Shown: positions 8,289-17,280, counted from the first letter of the stretch. The stretch: 64,000 nt of DNA from Phocaeicola_A sp963643925 (GCA_963643925.1 CAVINS010000001.1:1-64000); one strand, 5' to 3'. The notes: a model not told the origin generated them from the sequence alone. Translations and numbers: made by a program.

Positions 8289-9953
8289 ATGTGTGGAATT
8301 GTAGGAATATTCAATATCGACCGACAGACTGCCGCCTTGCGTACCAAGGCGCTGCGAATGTCCCAGAAGATCCGTCACCGCGGACCGGACTGGAGTGGTA
8401 TTTACTGTGGCGGACGGGCCATATTGGCACACGAACGCCTTTCCATCGTCGATCCTGAGTCGGGCGGACAGCCGCTCTTCAGTACGGACCGTAAGCAGAT
8501 ACTTGCAGTGAATGGTGAAATCTATAACCATCGGGACATACGCGGCCGCTACGCCGGCAATTATGAGTTCCAGACGGGTTCGGACTGCGAGGTGATACTC
8601 GCTCTCTATCGCGACAAGGGCATCCCTTTCCTGGAGGAGCTGAACGGCATCTTCGCCTTTGCGCTCTACGACGAGGCGAAGGACGAGTTCCTCATTGCCC
8701 GCGACCCCATCGGTGTTATACCTTTATATATAGGAAAGGATGCCGACGGCAAAGTCTATGTGGCCAGCGAACTGAAGGCTCTGGAGGGATTCTGCGATGA
8801 ATACGAACCTTTCCTCCCCGGACACTACTATTGGAGCCGCGAGGGAGAGATGAAACGCTGGTACACGCGCGACTGGTTCCAGTATGATGCGGTGAAGGAC
8901 AACCCCGCCTCCGGGCAGGCTGTGCACGATGCCCTCGAGGCTGCCGTGAAACGTCAGCTGATGAGCGACGTGCCCTATGGTGTGCTGTTGTCTGGTGGAC
9001 TGGACAGTTCCGTCATCTCTGCCATAGCCAAGAAATATGCCGCCAAACGGGTGGAGAACGACCAACAGACCGATGCCTGGTGGCCACAGCTACACTCCTT
9101 TGCCATCGGCCTTAAGGGCGCCCCCGACTTGGCCAAAGCTCGAGAGGTGGCCGACTTCATCGGCACGGTGCATCACGAGATCAATTACACCATTCAGGAG
9201 GGACTGGATGCCATACGTGACGTAATCTATTTCATCGAGACGTACGACGTCACCACCGTGCGCGCCTCTACGCCGATGTACCTGTTGGCGCGTGTCATCA
9301 AGAGCATGGGCATCAAGATGGTGCTGAGCGGTGAGGGTGCCGACGAGGTGTTCGGCGGCTATCTGTACTTCCACAAAGCCCCCGATGCGAAAGCTTTCCA
9401 CGAAGAGACGGTGCGCAAACTTAGCAAGCTCTATCTGTACGACTGCCTGCGGGCCAACAAGGCGCTCTCCGCATGGGGTGTGGAGGGCCGTGTGCCCTTC
9501 CTCGACAAGGAGTTTCTGGACGTGGCCATGCGCCTCAACCCGAAGGCGAAGATGTGCCCGGGCAAGGAGATTGAGAAGCGCATCGTGCGCACCGCCTTTG
9601 CCGACATGCTTCCCGAGAGTGTCGCTTGGCGCCAGAAGGAACAGTTCAGCGATGGCGTGGGCTACAGTTGGATTGACACTTTGAAGGCCATCACGTCAGC
9701 TGCTGTGAGCGATGAGGAGTTGGCGCGCGCAGCCGAACGGTTCCCTATCAATCCGCCTATGAACAAGGAGGAGTATTACTATCGTATCATCTTCGAGGAG
9801 CATTTCCCCAGTGCTTCCGCTGCCAAGAGTGTCCCCAGCGTGCCCAGCGTAGCCTGTTCGTCGGCTGAGGCTCTGGCTTGGGATGCAGCCTTCAAGAACC
9901 AGAACGACCCTAGCGGACGTGCCGTAAAGGGCGTGCACGAGCAAGCATATTAA
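8289..9953 (+). CDS. asnB: Asparagine synthase B (glutamine-hydrolysing)
   Basis: AsnB makes asparagine from aspartate, ATP and glutamine in the cytoplasm. The protein must start at the ATG at 8289, because Cys2 of MCGIVGIF is the glutaminase nucleophile once Met is removed; the frame opens earlier at 8223, but that extension would bury it. The protein has 554 residues. The class II glutaminase domain is residues 1 to about 190, and the synthetase domain carries the pyrophosphate loop LLSGGLDSSVISA and the block SGEGADEVFGGYLYFHKAP. The C-terminal tail has short Ser-Val-Pro repeats. It is expressed alone from the promoter at 7886. Confidence 0.96.
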   Translation: MCGIVGIFNIDRQTAALRTKALRMSQKIRHRGPDWSGIYCGGRAILAHERLSIVDPESGGQPLFSTDRKQILAVNGEIYNHRDIRGRYAGNYEFQTGSDCEVILALYRDKGIPFLEELNGIFAFALYDEAKDEFLIARDPIGVIPLYIGKDADGKVYVASELKALEGFCDEYEPFLPGHYYWSREGEMKRWYTRDWFQYDAVKDNPASGQAVHDALEAAVKRQLMSDVPYGVLLSGGLDSSVISAIAKKYAAKRVENDQQTDAWWPQLHSFAIGLKGAPDLAKAREVADFIGTVHHEINYTIQEGLDAIRDVIYFIETYDVTTVRASTPMYLLARVIKSMGIKMVLSGEGADEVFGGYLYFHKAPDAKAFHEETVRKLSKLYLYDCLRANKALSAWGVEGRVPFLDKEFLDVAMRLNPKAKMCPGKEIEKRIVRTAFADMLPESVAWRQKEQFSDGVGYSWIDTLKAITSAAVSDEELARAAERFPINPPMNKEEYYYRIIFEEHFPSASAAKSVPSVPSVACSSAEALAWDAAFKNQNDPSGRAVKGVHEQAY

Positions 9954-10037
9954 CGAAACAGCTTATTCAGAGAAACGTGTAACATTTTTCATATGAAGAT
10001 GCAACATGTTTCTTCCGTTTTCTATGATTTCATTGCC

Positions 10038-10045
10038 TACTTTTG
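10038..10045 (+). promoter_or_regulatory. -7 box upstream of GH43 (TACTTTTG)
   Basis: TACTTTTG fits TAnnTTTG and lies 24 bp before the GH43 start codon. No convincing upstream TTTG box is found at the right spacing. Confidence 0.5.
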
Positions 10046-10069
10046 TAGCATCTAAAATCATAGAAGACT

Positions 10070-11647
10070 ATGCAGAAACTAAAAGCTATCGCATTATGCG
10101 CTCTCGTGGTGTTGTGCACGTCGCTGCCGACACGGGCGCAATATCGCAACCCTATCCTTTATGCAGATGTGCCAGACATGTCAGTCTGCCGGGCCGGCGA
10201 TTACTTCTACATGATATCCACTACGATGCACCTCATGCCGGGAGCACCCATCATGCGTTCGCCGGACATGAAGCATTGGGAAACCATCAGTTACGTGTTT
10301 CCCCGCATCGACGATGGTCCCCGCTATGATCTGCTGGACGGCACTGCCTACGGTAAGGGACAATGGGCCTCGTCCATCCGCTACCACGATGGCAAGTTCT
10401 ACGTGTGGTTCGGAGCCAATGGTGCGCCGGGACGGGGCTTCGTCTACACGGCAACGGACCCTGCCGGACCTTGGACACTCGTCTCACGTCCCCCGCATCA
10501 CCACGACGCTTCGCTCTTCTTCGACGATGACGGACGGGTGTATCTGTTCCATGGTACGGGCCAGCTCACCGAGCTGAAACCCGACCTGACCGATGTGTTA
10601 CCTGGCGGTGTCAATCAGAAGATATTTGAGCGTGATGCTGACGAGCAGGGCCTCCTCGAGGGAAGCTCGGTCATCAAACACAATGGGAAGTACTACCTGC
10701 TGATGATCTCGATGGACTGGAGCATCCCCGGCCGTTTGCGCCGTGAGGTGTGCTATCGTGCCGACAGCATCACCGGGCCTTATGAGAAACGCGTCATCCT
10801 GGAGACCGCCTTCGAGCAGTATGGCGGCGTAGGCCAAGGCTGTATCGTCGATGGCATGGATGGTCAGTGGTACGGACTGATATTCCAGGACCGTGGCGGT
10901 GTGGGCCGTGTGCCTTGCCTGATGCCTTGCACATGGACAGCCGACGGATGGCCCATGCTGGGCGATAAGGACGGGAAGATTCCCAATGACGCATCGCTAT
11001 CCTATATTTCTATGGATGGAATCTGCGGCTCGGACGATTTCTCGGCCCCCAAGCTCTCCCTCTATTGGCAATGGAACCACAACCCCGTGGATGAGGCCTG
11101 GAGCCTTACCGAGCGGCCGGGCTACCTTCGCTTGAAGACAGCTCGGGTGGTGGACAATCTGTTCGTGGCACCCAACACGCTGACCCAACGTATGGCAGGA
11201 CCGAAATGCAGCGGAACGGTCTGTCTGTCGTTGAAAGGAATGAAGGATGGCGACCGCACCGGACTCTCCGTCTTCAATGGCGACAGCGGCGTGCTCACCA
11301 TTGAGAAGAACGGCAAGAAGCTCTACCTCGTCATGAGCGAACAGAAAAGCGTATTCGCAGAGCCCAAGCATGCCATCAGTAGGGTAGACGTTACCGAGCA
11401 GGCACGCATCCCCCTGAAGCAGAACACGGTCTATCTGCGTGTGGACGGTGACTTCACGTACGGACAGGACTATGCACGCTTCTATTACAGCCTCGATGGC
11501 AAGTCGTGGACCCCTGTAGGCTCGCCGGTGAAGATGGTCTTCGACTACAGACGCATGTTCATGGGCAGCAAGTTTGCCATCTTCAACTATGCGACACGCT
11601 CCACGGGCGGTTATGTCGATGTGGACTCCTTCGAGTACACCAACTGA
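10070..11647 (+). CDS. Secreted glycoside hydrolase family 43
   Basis: A 525-residue exported enzyme with a signal peptide ending near TRAQ (residues 1 to about 24). The five-bladed GH43 propeller follows; NPILYADVPDMSV gives the catalytic base Asp region and LLEGSSVIKHNGKYYLLMIS the catalytic acid Glu. Residues about 325-525 form a concanavalin-like C-terminal domain typical of the beta-xylosidase/arabinofuranosidase branch (GH43_12-like). It probably removes xylose or arabinose from plant glycans in the periplasm or outside the cell. It has its own promoter and sits outside either PUL. Exact specificity is not readable. Confidence 0.88.
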   Translation: MQKLKAIALCALVVLCTSLPTRAQYRNPILYADVPDMSVCRAGDYFYMISTTMHLMPGAPIMRSPDMKHWETISYVFPRIDDGPRYDLLDGTAYGKGQWASSIRYHDGKFYVWFGANGAPGRGFVYTATDPAGPWTLVSRPPHHHDASLFFDDDGRVYLFHGTGQLTELKPDLTDVLPGGVNQKIFERDADEQGLLEGSSVIKHNGKYYLLMISMDWSIPGRLRREVCYRADSITGPYEKRVILETAFEQYGGVGQGCIVDGMDGQWYGLIFQDRGGVGRVPCLMPCTWTADGWPMLGDKDGKIPNDASLSYISMDGICGSDDFSAPKLSLYWQWNHNPVDEAWSLTERPGYLRLKTARVVDNLFVAPNTLTQRMAGPKCSGTVCLSLKGMKDGDRTGLSVFNGDSGVLTIEKNGKKLYLVMSEQKSVFAEPKHAISRVDVTEQARIPLKQNTVYLRVDGDFTYGQDYARFYYSLDGKSWTPVGSPVKMVFDYRRMFMGSKFAIFNYATRSTGGYVDVDSFEYTN

Positions 11648-11675
11648 TCATCCGCACGAATTGAAAACCTTCCAT

Positions 11676-11755
11676 AAGCAGCCGGGCAGAGGCTCCATCA
11701 ATGGAGCGCTGCTTGGCATAACCAAGAAGGGTGGGCCTTGCGGCTCACCCTTCTT
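11676..11755. terminator. Bidirectional terminator between GH43 and frdB
   Basis: Two hairpins sit between convergent genes. The first pairs AAGCAGC (11676-11682) with GCTGCTT (11708-11714) and has an inner CTCCAT/ATGGAG stem. The second pairs AAGAAGGGTG (from 11724) with CACCCTTCTT (to 11755), with a short GC-rich extension and a TTTATAT run on the plus side. The second is a good intrinsic terminator, usable from both sides. Confidence 0.75.
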
Positions 11756-11775
11756 TATATCGTTTGAACAGATTA

Positions 11776-12531
11776 TCAGTCTTTCAGTTTAGCCTTGATA
11801 AACTCGCGGTTCAAACGGGCGATATTGCTAATCGATACGCATTTAGGACACTCGGCCTCGCAGGCGCGGGTGTTGGTACAGTTACCGAAGCCCAGCTCGT
11901 CCATCTTGCTCAGCATGGCTTTGGCACGGCGTGCGGCCTCCACCTTACCTTGCGGGAGCAGGGCCAGCTGGCTCACCTTAGCCGACACGAACAACATGGC
12001 CGATCCGTTCTTGCAGGCTGCCACGCAGGCACCGCAACCGATGCAGGTTGCTGAGTCCATAGCCTCGTCGGCTGCTGCCTTCGGGATGAGGATGTTGTTG
12101 GCATCTTCTGCCGAACCTGTACGTACGCTGATGTAACCTCCGGCCTGCATAATCTTGTCGTAAGCCGAGCGGTCTACCATCAAGTCCTTGATGACAGGGA
12201 ATCCGGCAGAACGCCAAGGCTCCACGGTAATCGTGTCGCCATCGTTGAAACGACGCATGTAGAGCTGGCAGGTAGTGGCACCTGTGGCAGGTCCGTGCGG
12301 GTGACCGTTAACGTAGAGTGAACACATTCCGCAAATGCCCTCACGACAATCGTGGTCAAACACAACAGGCTCTTTGCGCTCGCTGACGAGCTGTTCGTTG
12401 AGGATATCCAGCATCTCCAGGAAAGAGGTGTCGCCGGGGATATCTTTCATCTGGTATGTTTCAAAATGGCCTTTCTCCTTCGGTCCATTCTGGCGCCAAA
12501 TCTTCAGTGTGAAACTTATATTTTTCTCCAT
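11776..12531 (-). CDS. frdB: Fumarate reductase/succinate dehydrogenase iron-sulfur subunit
   Basis: The 251-residue electron-transfer subunit of the quinol:fumarate reductase used in the succinate branch of Bacteroides fermentation. Three cluster motifs are visible: DCREGICGMCSLYV with a later Cys for the [2Fe-2S] cluster, CIGCGACVAACKNG for [4Fe-4S], and the last group around CTNTRACEAECPKC for [3Fe-4S]. It is the third gene of frdCAB, 34 bp after frdA, and ends against a strong terminator. Confidence 0.95.
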   Translation of the reverse strand: MEKNISFTLKIWRQNGPKEKGHFETYQMKDIPGDTSFLEMLDILNEQLVSERKEPVVFDHDCREGICGMCSLYVNGHPHGPATGATTCQLYMRRFNDGDTITVEPWRSAGFPVIKDLMVDRSAYDKIMQAGGYISVRTGSAEDANNILIPKAAADEAMDSATCIGCGACVAACKNGSAMLFVSAKVSQLALLPQGKVEAARRAKAMLSKMDELGFGNCTNTRACEAECPKCVSISNIARLNREFIKAKLKD

Positions 12532-12565
12532 TGTTCATTGAATCTTTAATTGTTTAACTTACCCA

Positions 12566-14545
12566 TTAGCTCTTATAGTTACGGGTCTGTACTTTGATAG
12601 CCTCGTATTGAAGCGGCTCTTTGATGAGCTCAGGAGCTTTCTCGTCGCTTCCTTGGTACTCCCAGCAACCTACGTAGAAGTAGTTCTCGTCGTCGCGCTT
12701 GGCTTCGCCCTCTTCGGTCTGGTACTCCTCGCGGAAGTGGCCGCCGCAGCTCTCGTTACGGCTCAGCGCATCGTAAGCGATCAGCTCGCCCATCGTGATG
12801 AAGTCCTCCAGGCGGATGGCTTTGTCGAGCTCTGTGTTCATGCCGTCCTTGCTACCGGGGATAAACAGATTCTTGTTGAACTCCTCGCGGATTTTCTTTA
12901 TCTCTTCAAGGCCTTTCTTCAGACCTTCGGCCGTACGGCCCATGCCGACATATTCCCACATGATGTGACCCAGTTTCTTGTGGATAGAGTCTACCGACTC
13001 GTTACCCTGGATGCTCATCAAACGGTCTATCTTGGCGTTGACAGCCTTCTCGGCCTCGGCGAATTCGGGCAGGTCGGTAGAGAAGCGGGGAACGGTAATC
13101 TGGTCGGACAGATAGTTCTGGATGGTGTAAGGCAACACGAAGTATCCATCGGCCAAACCTTGCATCAGAGCGGAAGCTCCCAGACGGTTGGCACCGTGGT
13201 CGGAGAAGTTGCACTCGCCGATAGCGAACAGACCCTTGATGGCGGTCTGCAGTTCGTAGTCGACCCAGATGCCACCCATTGTGTAGTGGATAGCCGGATA
13301 GATCATCATCGGGTTGTAGTATTTTTCGCCGTTAATCTCTTTGGCAAGCTCGCCTGGGTTAACGTCTGTAATCTCCTCGTACATATCGAAGAGGTTGCCG
13401 TAACGTTGGCGAACCACGTCGAGACCAAGGCGGTTGATAGCCTCACTAAAGTCGAGGAACACAGCCAGACCGGTTGCGTTCACGCCGTAGCCCTTGTCGC
13501 AACGCTCTTTGGCGGCACGTGAAGCCACGTCGCGCGGCACGAGGTTACCGAAGGCCGGGTATCTGCGCTCCAGGTAGTAATCGCGGTCCTCTTCGGGAAT
13601 GTCGCTACCTTTCAGCGTACCCTCTTGCAACTTCTTGGCATCTTCGAGCTTCTTCGGAACCCAGATGCGTCCGTCGTTACGGAGCGACTCAGACATCAGC
13701 GTCAGCTTCGACTGCTTGTCGCCGTGAACGGGGATACAGGTCGGGTGAATCTGTACGTATGAGGGATTAGCGAAGTAAGCACCCTTACGGTAGCACTGCA
13801 TAGCTGCCGAGCAGTTGCAGGCCATGGCGTTGGTAGAGAGGAAATAGGCGTTTCCGTAACCACCGGTAGCGATCACCACTGCGTGGGCAGCGAAACGCTC
13901 CAGTTTACCTGTCACCAGGTTCTTGGCGATGATACCGCGTGCACGTCCGTCGATGATGACCAGCTCTTCCATCTCGTAGCGGGTGTAGAGCTTCACGGTG
14001 CCTGCGTTCACCTGACGGCTCAGTGCGGAGTAAGCACCCAACAGCAGCTGCTGTCCCGTCTGGCCTTTGGCGTAGAACGTACGGCTCACCTGGGCGCCAC
14101 CGAATGAACGGTTGGCTAGTGTGCCGCCATATTCGCGGGCGAAGGGAACACCCTGTGCCACACATTGGTCGATGATGTTGTTCGATACTTCTGCCAAGCG
14201 GTACACATTGGCCTCGCGGGCACGGTAGTCACCGCCCTTCACGGTATCGTAGAACAGACGATAGACTGAGTCGCCGTCGTTCTGGTAGTTCTTTGCGGCA
14301 TTGATACCTCCCTGTGCAGCGATAGAGTGTGCGCGGCGCGGAGAGTCCTGAATACAGAAGTTCAACACCCGGAAACCCATCTCGCCCAGTGAGGCGGCAG
14401 CAGAAGCACCTGCCAAGCCTGTACCTACAACGATGATGTCGAGACGGCGTTTGTTAGCGGGGTTCACCAACTTTTGGTGAGCTTTATAATTGGTCCATTT
14501 CTCAGCCACAGGGCCTTCAGGAATTTTTGAATCTATGGTAGCCAT
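12566..14545 (-). CDS. frdA: Fumarate reductase/succinate dehydrogenase flavoprotein subunit
   Basis: A 659-residue catalytic subunit that reduces fumarate at an FAD on the cytoplasmic face of the inner membrane. The dinucleotide-binding motif is VGTGLAGASAAASLGEMG. The covalent-FAD histidine lies in SPRRAHSIAAQGGINAAKN. Substrate-site signatures include IHPTCIPVHG and GECNFSDHGANRLGASAL. Length fits the Bacteroidetes/epsilonproteobacterial type. It lies 34 bp from both frdC and frdB in one operon. Confidence 0.96.
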   Translation of the reverse strand: MATIDSKIPEGPVAEKWTNYKAHQKLVNPANKRRLDIIVVGTGLAGASAAASLGEMGFRVLNFCIQDSPRRAHSIAAQGGINAAKNYQNDGDSVYRLFYDTVKGGDYRAREANVYRLAEVSNNIIDQCVAQGVPFAREYGGTLANRSFGGAQVSRTFYAKGQTGQQLLLGAYSALSRQVNAGTVKLYTRYEMEELVIIDGRARGIIAKNLVTGKLERFAAHAVVIATGGYGNAYFLSTNAMACNCSAAMQCYRKGAYFANPSYVQIHPTCIPVHGDKQSKLTLMSESLRNDGRIWVPKKLEDAKKLQEGTLKGSDIPEEDRDYYLERRYPAFGNLVPRDVASRAAKERCDKGYGVNATGLAVFLDFSEAINRLGLDVVRQRYGNLFDMYEEITDVNPGELAKEINGEKYYNPMMIYPAIHYTMGGIWVDYELQTAIKGLFAIGECNFSDHGANRLGASALMQGLADGYFVLPYTIQNYLSDQITVPRFSTDLPEFAEAEKAVNAKIDRLMSIQGNESVDSIHKKLGHIMWEYVGMGRTAEGLKKGLEEIKKIREEFNKNLFIPGSKDGMNTELDKAIRLEDFITMGELIAYDALSRNESCGGHFREEYQTEEGEAKRDDENYFYVGCWEYQGSDEKAPELIKEPLQYEAIKVQTRNYKS

Positions 14546-14579
14546 AATATTTACAGTTTAATGTTTACATGTTAATGAA

Positions 14580-15275
14580 TCAAGCAGCACAGCATACACC
14601 GCAGCCGAGGGACTTCACGTAGAAGGCGATTGCTACAACGGCGAAGCCGAGGAACAGGAGGGTGGCCCATACGTTGCCGATGATGCGCCAACGCTCAAAC
14701 CAAATCTTGTTGTTCCAACCGAAGGTCTGCATAGCGCTCCAGAATCCGTGTGTGAGGTGGAACCACAGAGCTGCGAACCATACCAGGTAGAGTACTACGA
14801 ACACGGGGCAAGAGAAGGTCTTCTCGATGTATCCGTAGCCGTCGGTAGCTTCCAGACCGCCCAGGATGGGGTTGCCTATCAGTTCGGCGAACATCATGTT
14901 GTACCAGAAGTCCTTCAGGTGAAGAATCAGGCCAAGGATGACGATGATACCCAGCACCAGCATGTTCTGCGATGCCCATTCCACTTGCTTCGGCTTTGCC
15001 TGCACGGCATAGTGTTCGCTGCCGCGGGCCTTCCGGTTCAGCATTGTTAACCAGAAAGCGTAGATGATGTGAATCACCATCAGTGCCGCCAAAGCTACCG
15101 TTGCTATCAACGCGTACCAATTGGCTCCAAGAAACTCACAAATCATATTGTAACCTTCTGCCGAAATCAGTGCGACAAGGTTCATCGACATGTGAAATGT
15201 AAGAAACAGGATTAGGGCGATACCGGTAACGCTCATCACCACTTTCCTTCCAATAGATGAATTACTTAACCACAT
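14580..15275 (-). CDS. frdC: Fumarate reductase/succinate dehydrogenase cytochrome b subunit
   Basis: A 231-residue membrane anchor of the b558 type with five hydrophobic segments. Histidines likely to bind haem b lie in membrane segments (FLTFHMSMN, VIHIIYAFW, LWFHLTHGFW). It carries electrons from menaquinol to FrdB. First gene of frdCAB, with a well-formed promoter about 100 bp upstream. Confidence 0.93.
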   Translation of the reverse strand: MWLSNSSIGRKVVMSVTGIALILFLTFHMSMNLVALISAEGYNMICEFLGANWYALIATVALAALMVIHIIYAFWLTMLNRKARGSEHYAVQAKPKQVEWASQNMLVLGIIVILGLILHLKDFWYNMMFAELIGNPILGGLEATDGYGYIEKTFSCPVFVVLYLVWFAALWFHLTHGFWSAMQTFGWNNKIWFERWRIIGNVWATLLFLGFAVVAIAFYVKSLGCGVCCAA

Positions 15276-15326
15276 AAAAGAAAAATTAGTTTATTATTAA
15301 TTGAATTGATTATCTCATAGCTCCAT

Positions 15327-15466
15327 GCACGACCAACCGGACGTGCCGATAGTCGTCTCATAGAATAGCTGCAAAATTAGATGAAATACCTTTACGGGAC
15401 AAACAATTACAGAAATATTTCTTTATTTCCTCGCTTTATCTCTTGCTCGGGACATGTTGGTCGTGC
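15327..15466. repeat. 11-bp inverted repeat flanking the frd promoter
   Basis: GCACGACCAAC (15327-15337) and GTTGGTCGTGC (15456-15466) are perfect inverted copies, 118 bp apart. The frdCAB promoter lies between them, so they could be looping operator sites or the ends of a small element. Confidence 0.5.
15372..15403 (-). promoter_or_regulatory. Promoter of frdCAB
   Basis: On the minus strand, TTTG (15403-15400) is followed after exactly 20 bp by TAATTTTG (15379-15372). This is a full match to the Bacteroidetes promoter. The leader to the frdC ATG is about 90 nt. Confidence 0.75.
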
Positions 15467-15532
15467 CCGCAAGGAGTTCTGAACGAGGGAGTGAGGGCAG
15501 GAGAGTGCTTGCGTTGGCAAATGGGAAAACGA

Positions 15533-15570
15533 GAGGAGGCTATACCTACGTTCATCGGTAAAGCCTCCTC
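15533..15570. terminator. Hairpin upstream of frd
   Basis: GAGGAGGCT (15533-15541) pairs with AGCCTCCTC (15562-15570) around a 20-nt loop. It lies between the 3' end of the SDR gene and the frd promoter, where it could insulate frd from read-through. There is no clear T-run. No gene is supported in 15404-15681. Confidence 0.4.
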
Positions 15571-15586
15571 GGATATGGTTTCCGCC

Positions 15587-15652
15587 GCATGCCTTGTCAT
15601 TTCTGTCAGATGCCTTCTCGTTTCGTTGACAAGGCATCTGGTTGACGTTCAC
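15587..15652. repeat. 21/22-bp repeat units (ATGCCTT family)
   Basis: ATGCCTTGTCATTTC at 15589 and ATGCCTTCTCGTTTC at 15610 start 21 bp apart, and an inverted-type unit AAGGCATCTG begins another 21 bp on at 15631. CAGATGCCTT (15607-15616) and AAGGCATCTG (15631-15640) form a perfect 10-bp stem. The same units and spacing recur inside ccsBA at 44653-44710 and, more diverged, at 53827-53889. Confidence 0.65.
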
Positions 15653-15681
15653 AAAGCTTGTGGCGCCAGCTGGTTGCTTGC

Positions 15682-16494
15682 TTACATGGCGTAGACGTTG
15701 AATCCGCCGTCCACCACGGCCACGGTACCTGTGACGAACTTCGAAGCGTCGCTAATCAGATACTGGATGGTGCCGCACAACTCTTCGGGCTGACCGAAAC
15801 GTTTGAACGGAGTCTGGCGTATCACGTCGTTGCCGCGCTGGGTGTAGCTGCCGTCTGGGTTAGTCAGCAGGGTGCGGTTCTGCTCCGTCAGGAAGAATCC
15901 TGGTGCGATGGCGTTCACTCGGATGCCTTCGCCAAACTTGGAGGCTACCTCGGTGGCCATGTAAGCCGTAAAGTTGGAGATGCCGGCTTTGGCTGCGGCG
16001 TAACCGCAGACGCGTGTCATCGGACGGAAGGCCGCCATAGACGAGAAGTTGACGATGCAACCGCTCTTCTGCTCCACCATCGGTTTCAGGAACACCTGCG
16101 TGGGGATGACCGTTCCGGTAAGGTTCAGGTTCAGCACTGTCTGGAAAGCTTCAGGCTTCAGGTCGAAGAAGGTACCGTCGGGAGCAATCGTCGCACCTGG
16201 CATGTTGCCGCCTGCTGCGTTCAGCAGTGCGTCTACGCGTCCGTAGGCTGCAAGCACGTCTTTCAGGTTCTGCTCCACAACCTCCACCTTCATCACGTCC
16301 GTAGTGAGGAACATCGACTCGCCGCCAGCCTTACGTATGTTTTCCACTATGGCGTTGCCTGCCTCGGCGCGTCGTCCCATCACCACCACCTTGGCACCTT
16401 CTTTGCCCAGGTACTCGGCGATGCACTTGCCCAGCACACCTGTTCCGCCGGTTATCACCACCACTTTGTCTTTTACACTAAATAATTCGTTCAT
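15682..16494 (-). CDS. SDR-family oxidoreductase (possibly mannonate/fructuronate type)
   Basis: A 270-residue cytoplasmic short-chain dehydrogenase. The NAD(P)-binding loop is TGGTGVLG, the structural NAAG follows, and the catalytic Ser and Tyr-x-x-x-Lys lie in NFSSMAAF and CGYAAAKAG. The extended insert around ATIAPDGTFFDLKPEAF resembles SDRs annotated as D-mannonate oxidoreductase in Bacteroides and Thermotoga, which would reduce fructuronate in uronate breakdown. No uxu or kdg gene adjoins it, so the substrate is only a suggestion. A 12-bp palindrome lies on its promoter. Confidence 0.85.
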   Translation of the reverse strand: MNELFSVKDKVVVITGGTGVLGKCIAEYLGKEGAKVVVMGRRAEAGNAIVENIRKAGGESMFLTTDVMKVEVVEQNLKDVLAAYGRVDALLNAAGGNMPGATIAPDGTFFDLKPEAFQTVLNLNLTGTVIPTQVFLKPMVEQKSGCIVNFSSMAAFRPMTRVCGYAAAKAGISNFTAYMATEVASKFGEGIRVNAIAPGFFLTEQNRTLLTNPDGSYTQRGNDVIRQTPFKRFGQPEELCGTIQYLISDASKFVTGTVAVVDGGFNVYAM

Positions 16495-16525
16495 GATTGT
16501 ATTACCTTTAATGTCTTTTGGTCTT

Positions 16526-16555
16526 GTTCGGCAAAAATAGTGCTTTTTGCCGAAC
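16526..16555 (-). promoter_or_regulatory. Palindrome over the SDR promoter (operator candidate)
   Basis: GTTCGGCAAAAA (16526-16537) and TTTTTGCCGAAC (16544-16555) are perfect inverted arms around a 6-bp centre. On the minus strand TATTTTTG (16539-16532) fits the -7 box, so the palindrome covers the promoter about 35 bp upstream of the SDR start. A dimeric repressor site is the likeliest reading; a terminator for the upstream WbqC-like gene is the alternative, but no T-run follows. Confidence 0.6.
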
Positions 16556-16626
16556 CCCTGCTCTCTTATCCTTGTAAAAAGTAATCTTTGTAACGAATCC
16601 TATAGCATTTGAACGGTTTGTCGGTA

Positions 16627-17259
16627 TCATTCCTTCACGCTGTCGCGAAGCACCAGAAGGCTTTCGGGACCCATGTTGAAGAGGAGGTCGATGATGCTTA
16701 GGTTGGGGAGGAAGCCGTAGTGTTCCTTGAAGACTTGGTAGTAGGGTTGGGGGTGGAAGGTGTCGTCCTCGTGCCAGTCGCGCTTGGGGTGGATGCGCTC
16801 ACGCCAGTCCTGCTCATCGGGAGCGAATTGTTGCTTGTAGTCGGTCGTGGGTGACACCTCGGGGTCGAGATCTATCAGACGACAGGTCAAGCGGCGCAAT
16901 TCTTCGTTGAAATCGTATAGAAAAGGATATTTCTTCTCGTAGAAAGGTCGGAAATCGTCCTGGTAATATTCGAAGAACGGGCTGTTGCTGTAGGCACTCT
17001 CCAAGGCGGTCCAATGCAGATGTCGCCAGTTGCCGTGGTCAGAGATGCGGATGTCTTTCATCAGACACTTCAGCGACTCGGGTTTCTCGGTGGGGATGCT
17101 CAACGTGAGCGGACCGTCCGCTGTGGCTATCACACACCGGTTGCGGTAGGTCTGCTTCATGTAGTGGTCGTAACTTTCGATGAAGGCGCAACGGCAAGCG
17201 AAGAGCTTCGTGTAGTATTGTACCGGTGCCAGATAGGCGGATGTCAAGTAGCAGTCCAT
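16627..17259 (-). CDS. WbqC-like family protein
   Basis: A 210-residue soluble protein with the family's N-terminal block (LTSAYLAPVQYYTKLFAC) and the central segments QTYRNRCVIATADGPLTLSIP and YYQDDFRPFYEKKYPFLYDFN. WbqC proteins are linked to surface-polysaccharide synthesis in some species but have no proven enzymatic role that I can cite. It starts 22 bp after the SpmA-SpmB fusion and is the last gene of the minus-strand block, with the SDR promoter palindrome beyond it. Confidence 0.8.
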   Translation of the reverse strand: MDCYLTSAYLAPVQYYTKLFACRCAFIESYDHYMKQTYRNRCVIATADGPLTLSIPTEKPESLKCLMKDIRISDHGNWRHLHWTALESAYSNSPFFEYYQDDFRPFYEKKYPFLYDFNEELRRLTCRLIDLDPEVSPTTDYKQQFAPDEQDWRERIHPKRDWHEDDTFHPQPYYQVFKEHYGFLPNLSIIDLLFNMGPESLLVLRDSVKE

Positions 17260-17280
17260 ATCGTTTTCAGTATTCTTGTT

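Noticed and set aside
12608..13522. 304-codon ORF antisense to frdA
   Set aside because: A shadow of a highly conserved gene; no signal or domain of its own.
15443..15694. 83-codon plus-strand ORF in the frd/SDR gap
   Set aside because: It crosses two hairpins and the 21-bp repeats and runs into the SDR gene antisense; no family resemblance.
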